A DNA stretch of 12,657 nucleotides from Bacillota bacterium. Lineage in GTDB: Bacteria > Bacillota_A > Clostridia > DSM-8532. The stretch spans positions 1 through 12,657 of the forward strand of contig JAFADM010000502.1 in the NCBI GenBank assembly GCA_023424865.1. The letters are read 5' to 3'. Below, one piece after another: positions 12,030 to 12,657 of this stretch; position 1 is the first letter of the stretch; each line of letters begins with the position of its first letter. Made by a program: the position numbers and the translations under genes. The notes under the pieces are model-generated. The model ran no database searches. It saw only the letters and a list, made by a program, of their open reading frames with translations, and was not told the origin of the DNA.

Positions 12030-12657
12030 TTGATTTTTATCACCGGCGACACCCACGGCAGGTTTGAGCGGGTCATCGATTTTTGTGATATCCATCATAC
12101 CTGCCGGGAAGATATTTTAATTATTCTGGGCGATGCAGGTATCAACTACTATGGTGGCAAAAAGGATATCCGTCTCAAGGAGAAACTGGCCGCTTTGCCT
12201 ATCACCTTGTTTTGTCTCCACGGAAACCATGAAGCCCGTCCTATATCCACTGGTCAATATGAGTCATTCTTGTGGCGAGGCGGGCAGGTATATATCGAAT
12301 CCCAGTACCCAAATCTTTTGTTTGCTAAGGATGGAGAAATATTTGACTTCGACGGTCAAAAAACTATTGTCATCGGCGGGGCTTATAGTGTGGATAAATA
12401 CTATCGTTTGGAACGCGGATGGAAATGGTGGGAGGATGAGCAGCCGGATGAGAATGTCAAACAAGCAGTCGAAAAGCAGTTAAGTGGCTGTAACAATAGA
12501 ATTGACGTAGTTCTAACGCACACATGTCCCCTGAGATATGAGCCGAACGAGATGCTTCTGCCTGTCGTCGATCAGTCTGCTGTGGATAAATCCACAGAGA
12601 AGTGGCTCGATCAAATCGAGAGTAATCTCCAATATCAAAAATGGTACTGTGGACATT
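12030..12657 (+). CDS. Calcineurin-like metallophosphoesterase, 3' end beyond the window
   Basis: At least 209 codons are open to the window edge. The metal-binding signature is in order: GDTHG (D7, H9), GDAG (D35), GNHE (N66, H67), THTCP (H164) and CGH (H209), the last being the start of the usual GHxH motif that is cut by the edge. This is the two-metal phosphoesterase fold that hydrolyses phosphomono- or diesters, here cytoplasmic with no signal peptide. The substrate is unknown; similar stand-alone enzymes are frequent cargo of clostridial integrative elements. The start is a TTG at 12030, 8 bases after AAAGGAGG (12014-12021), and translation from it begins directly with the MIFITGDTHG strand expected for the fold. 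A complete protein would probably be only slightly longer than seen. Confidence 0.88.
   Translation, partial: MIFITGDTHGRFERVIDFCDIHHTCREDILIILGDAGINYYGGKKDIRLKEKLAALPITLFCLHGNHEARPISTGQYESFLWRGGQVYIESQYPNLLFAKDGEIFDFDGQKTIVIGGAYSVDKYYRLERGWKWWEDEQPDENVKQAVEKQLSGCNNRIDVVLTHTCPLRYEPNEMLLPVVDQSAVDKSTEKWLDQIESNLQYQKWYCGH

Noticed and set aside
12389..12597. Two TGTGGATAA sequences matching the DnaA-box consensus (12389-12397 and 12581-12589), the second in an 18-bp palindrome.
   Set aside because: Both lie inside the metallophosphoesterase gene and are explained by Val-Asp-Lys codons. Two widely spaced boxes without an AT-rich unwinding region or replication gene do not make an origin.
1..12657. 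Search for CRISPR arrays, complete insertion sequences and rRNA genes.
   Set aside because: No regularly spaced direct repeats of CRISPR size, no transposase frame with terminal repeats and no rRNA-like sequence were seen.

Overview
The window looks like the chromosome of an anaerobic, moderately AT-rich Firmicute, most likely a clostridium. The reasons are strong AGGAGG-type ribosome binding sites, sigma-A-type promoters, a flavodiiron protein, and an accessory gene set common in Clostridia. Species cannot be read from the sequence.

Layout from left to right. Positions 1-288 (minus) hold the start of a flavodiiron protein gene, cut by the window edge. Positions 725-2099 (plus) hold a small excisionase-fold DNA-binding protein and an EamA-type transporter behind a near-consensus promoter. 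Positions 2373-4668 (minus) are a two-component operon, histidine kinase first and OmpR-type response regulator second, with its own extended -10 promoter and a terminator. Positions 4687-6973 (plus) are an envelope-type cluster: a membrane-anchored methyltransferase, a truncated PAP2 phosphatase and a DedA-family membrane protein, preceded by about 700 bp of mostly decayed DNA. Positions 7041-7310 hold an unrecognised ORF. Positions 7315-9017 (minus) are a MarR regulator plus MFS efflux pump operon, autoregulated through two near-identical palindromes. A divergent flavodoxin gene (from 9093) is broken.

The chromosome appears to end at 9513-9568, where only the 3' half of a tRNA-Ser(CGA), from anticodon loop to CCA, is present, still followed by its terminator. 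This is the footprint of integration by a tyrosine recombinase. DNA to the right has the character of an integrative or conjugative element: an excisionase-fold/winged-helix protein overlapping a ParB-like protein, an AbrB-type antitoxin without a visible toxin, a 28-bp scrap of a second copy of the excisionase-fold gene, and a metallophosphoesterase that runs off the window.

The most interesting regulatory signal is a set of heptamers of the GTTTAAC type repeated every 11 bp. One array points at the kinase/regulator promoter, and two point at the methyltransferase/PAP2/DedA side; the latter two match at 33 of 41 positions without gaps. This is the geometry expected for an OmpR/PhoB-family regulator. 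It suggests that the two-component system controls itself and the adjacent lipid-carrier/envelope cluster. No CRISPR array, rRNA or complete insertion sequence was seen.
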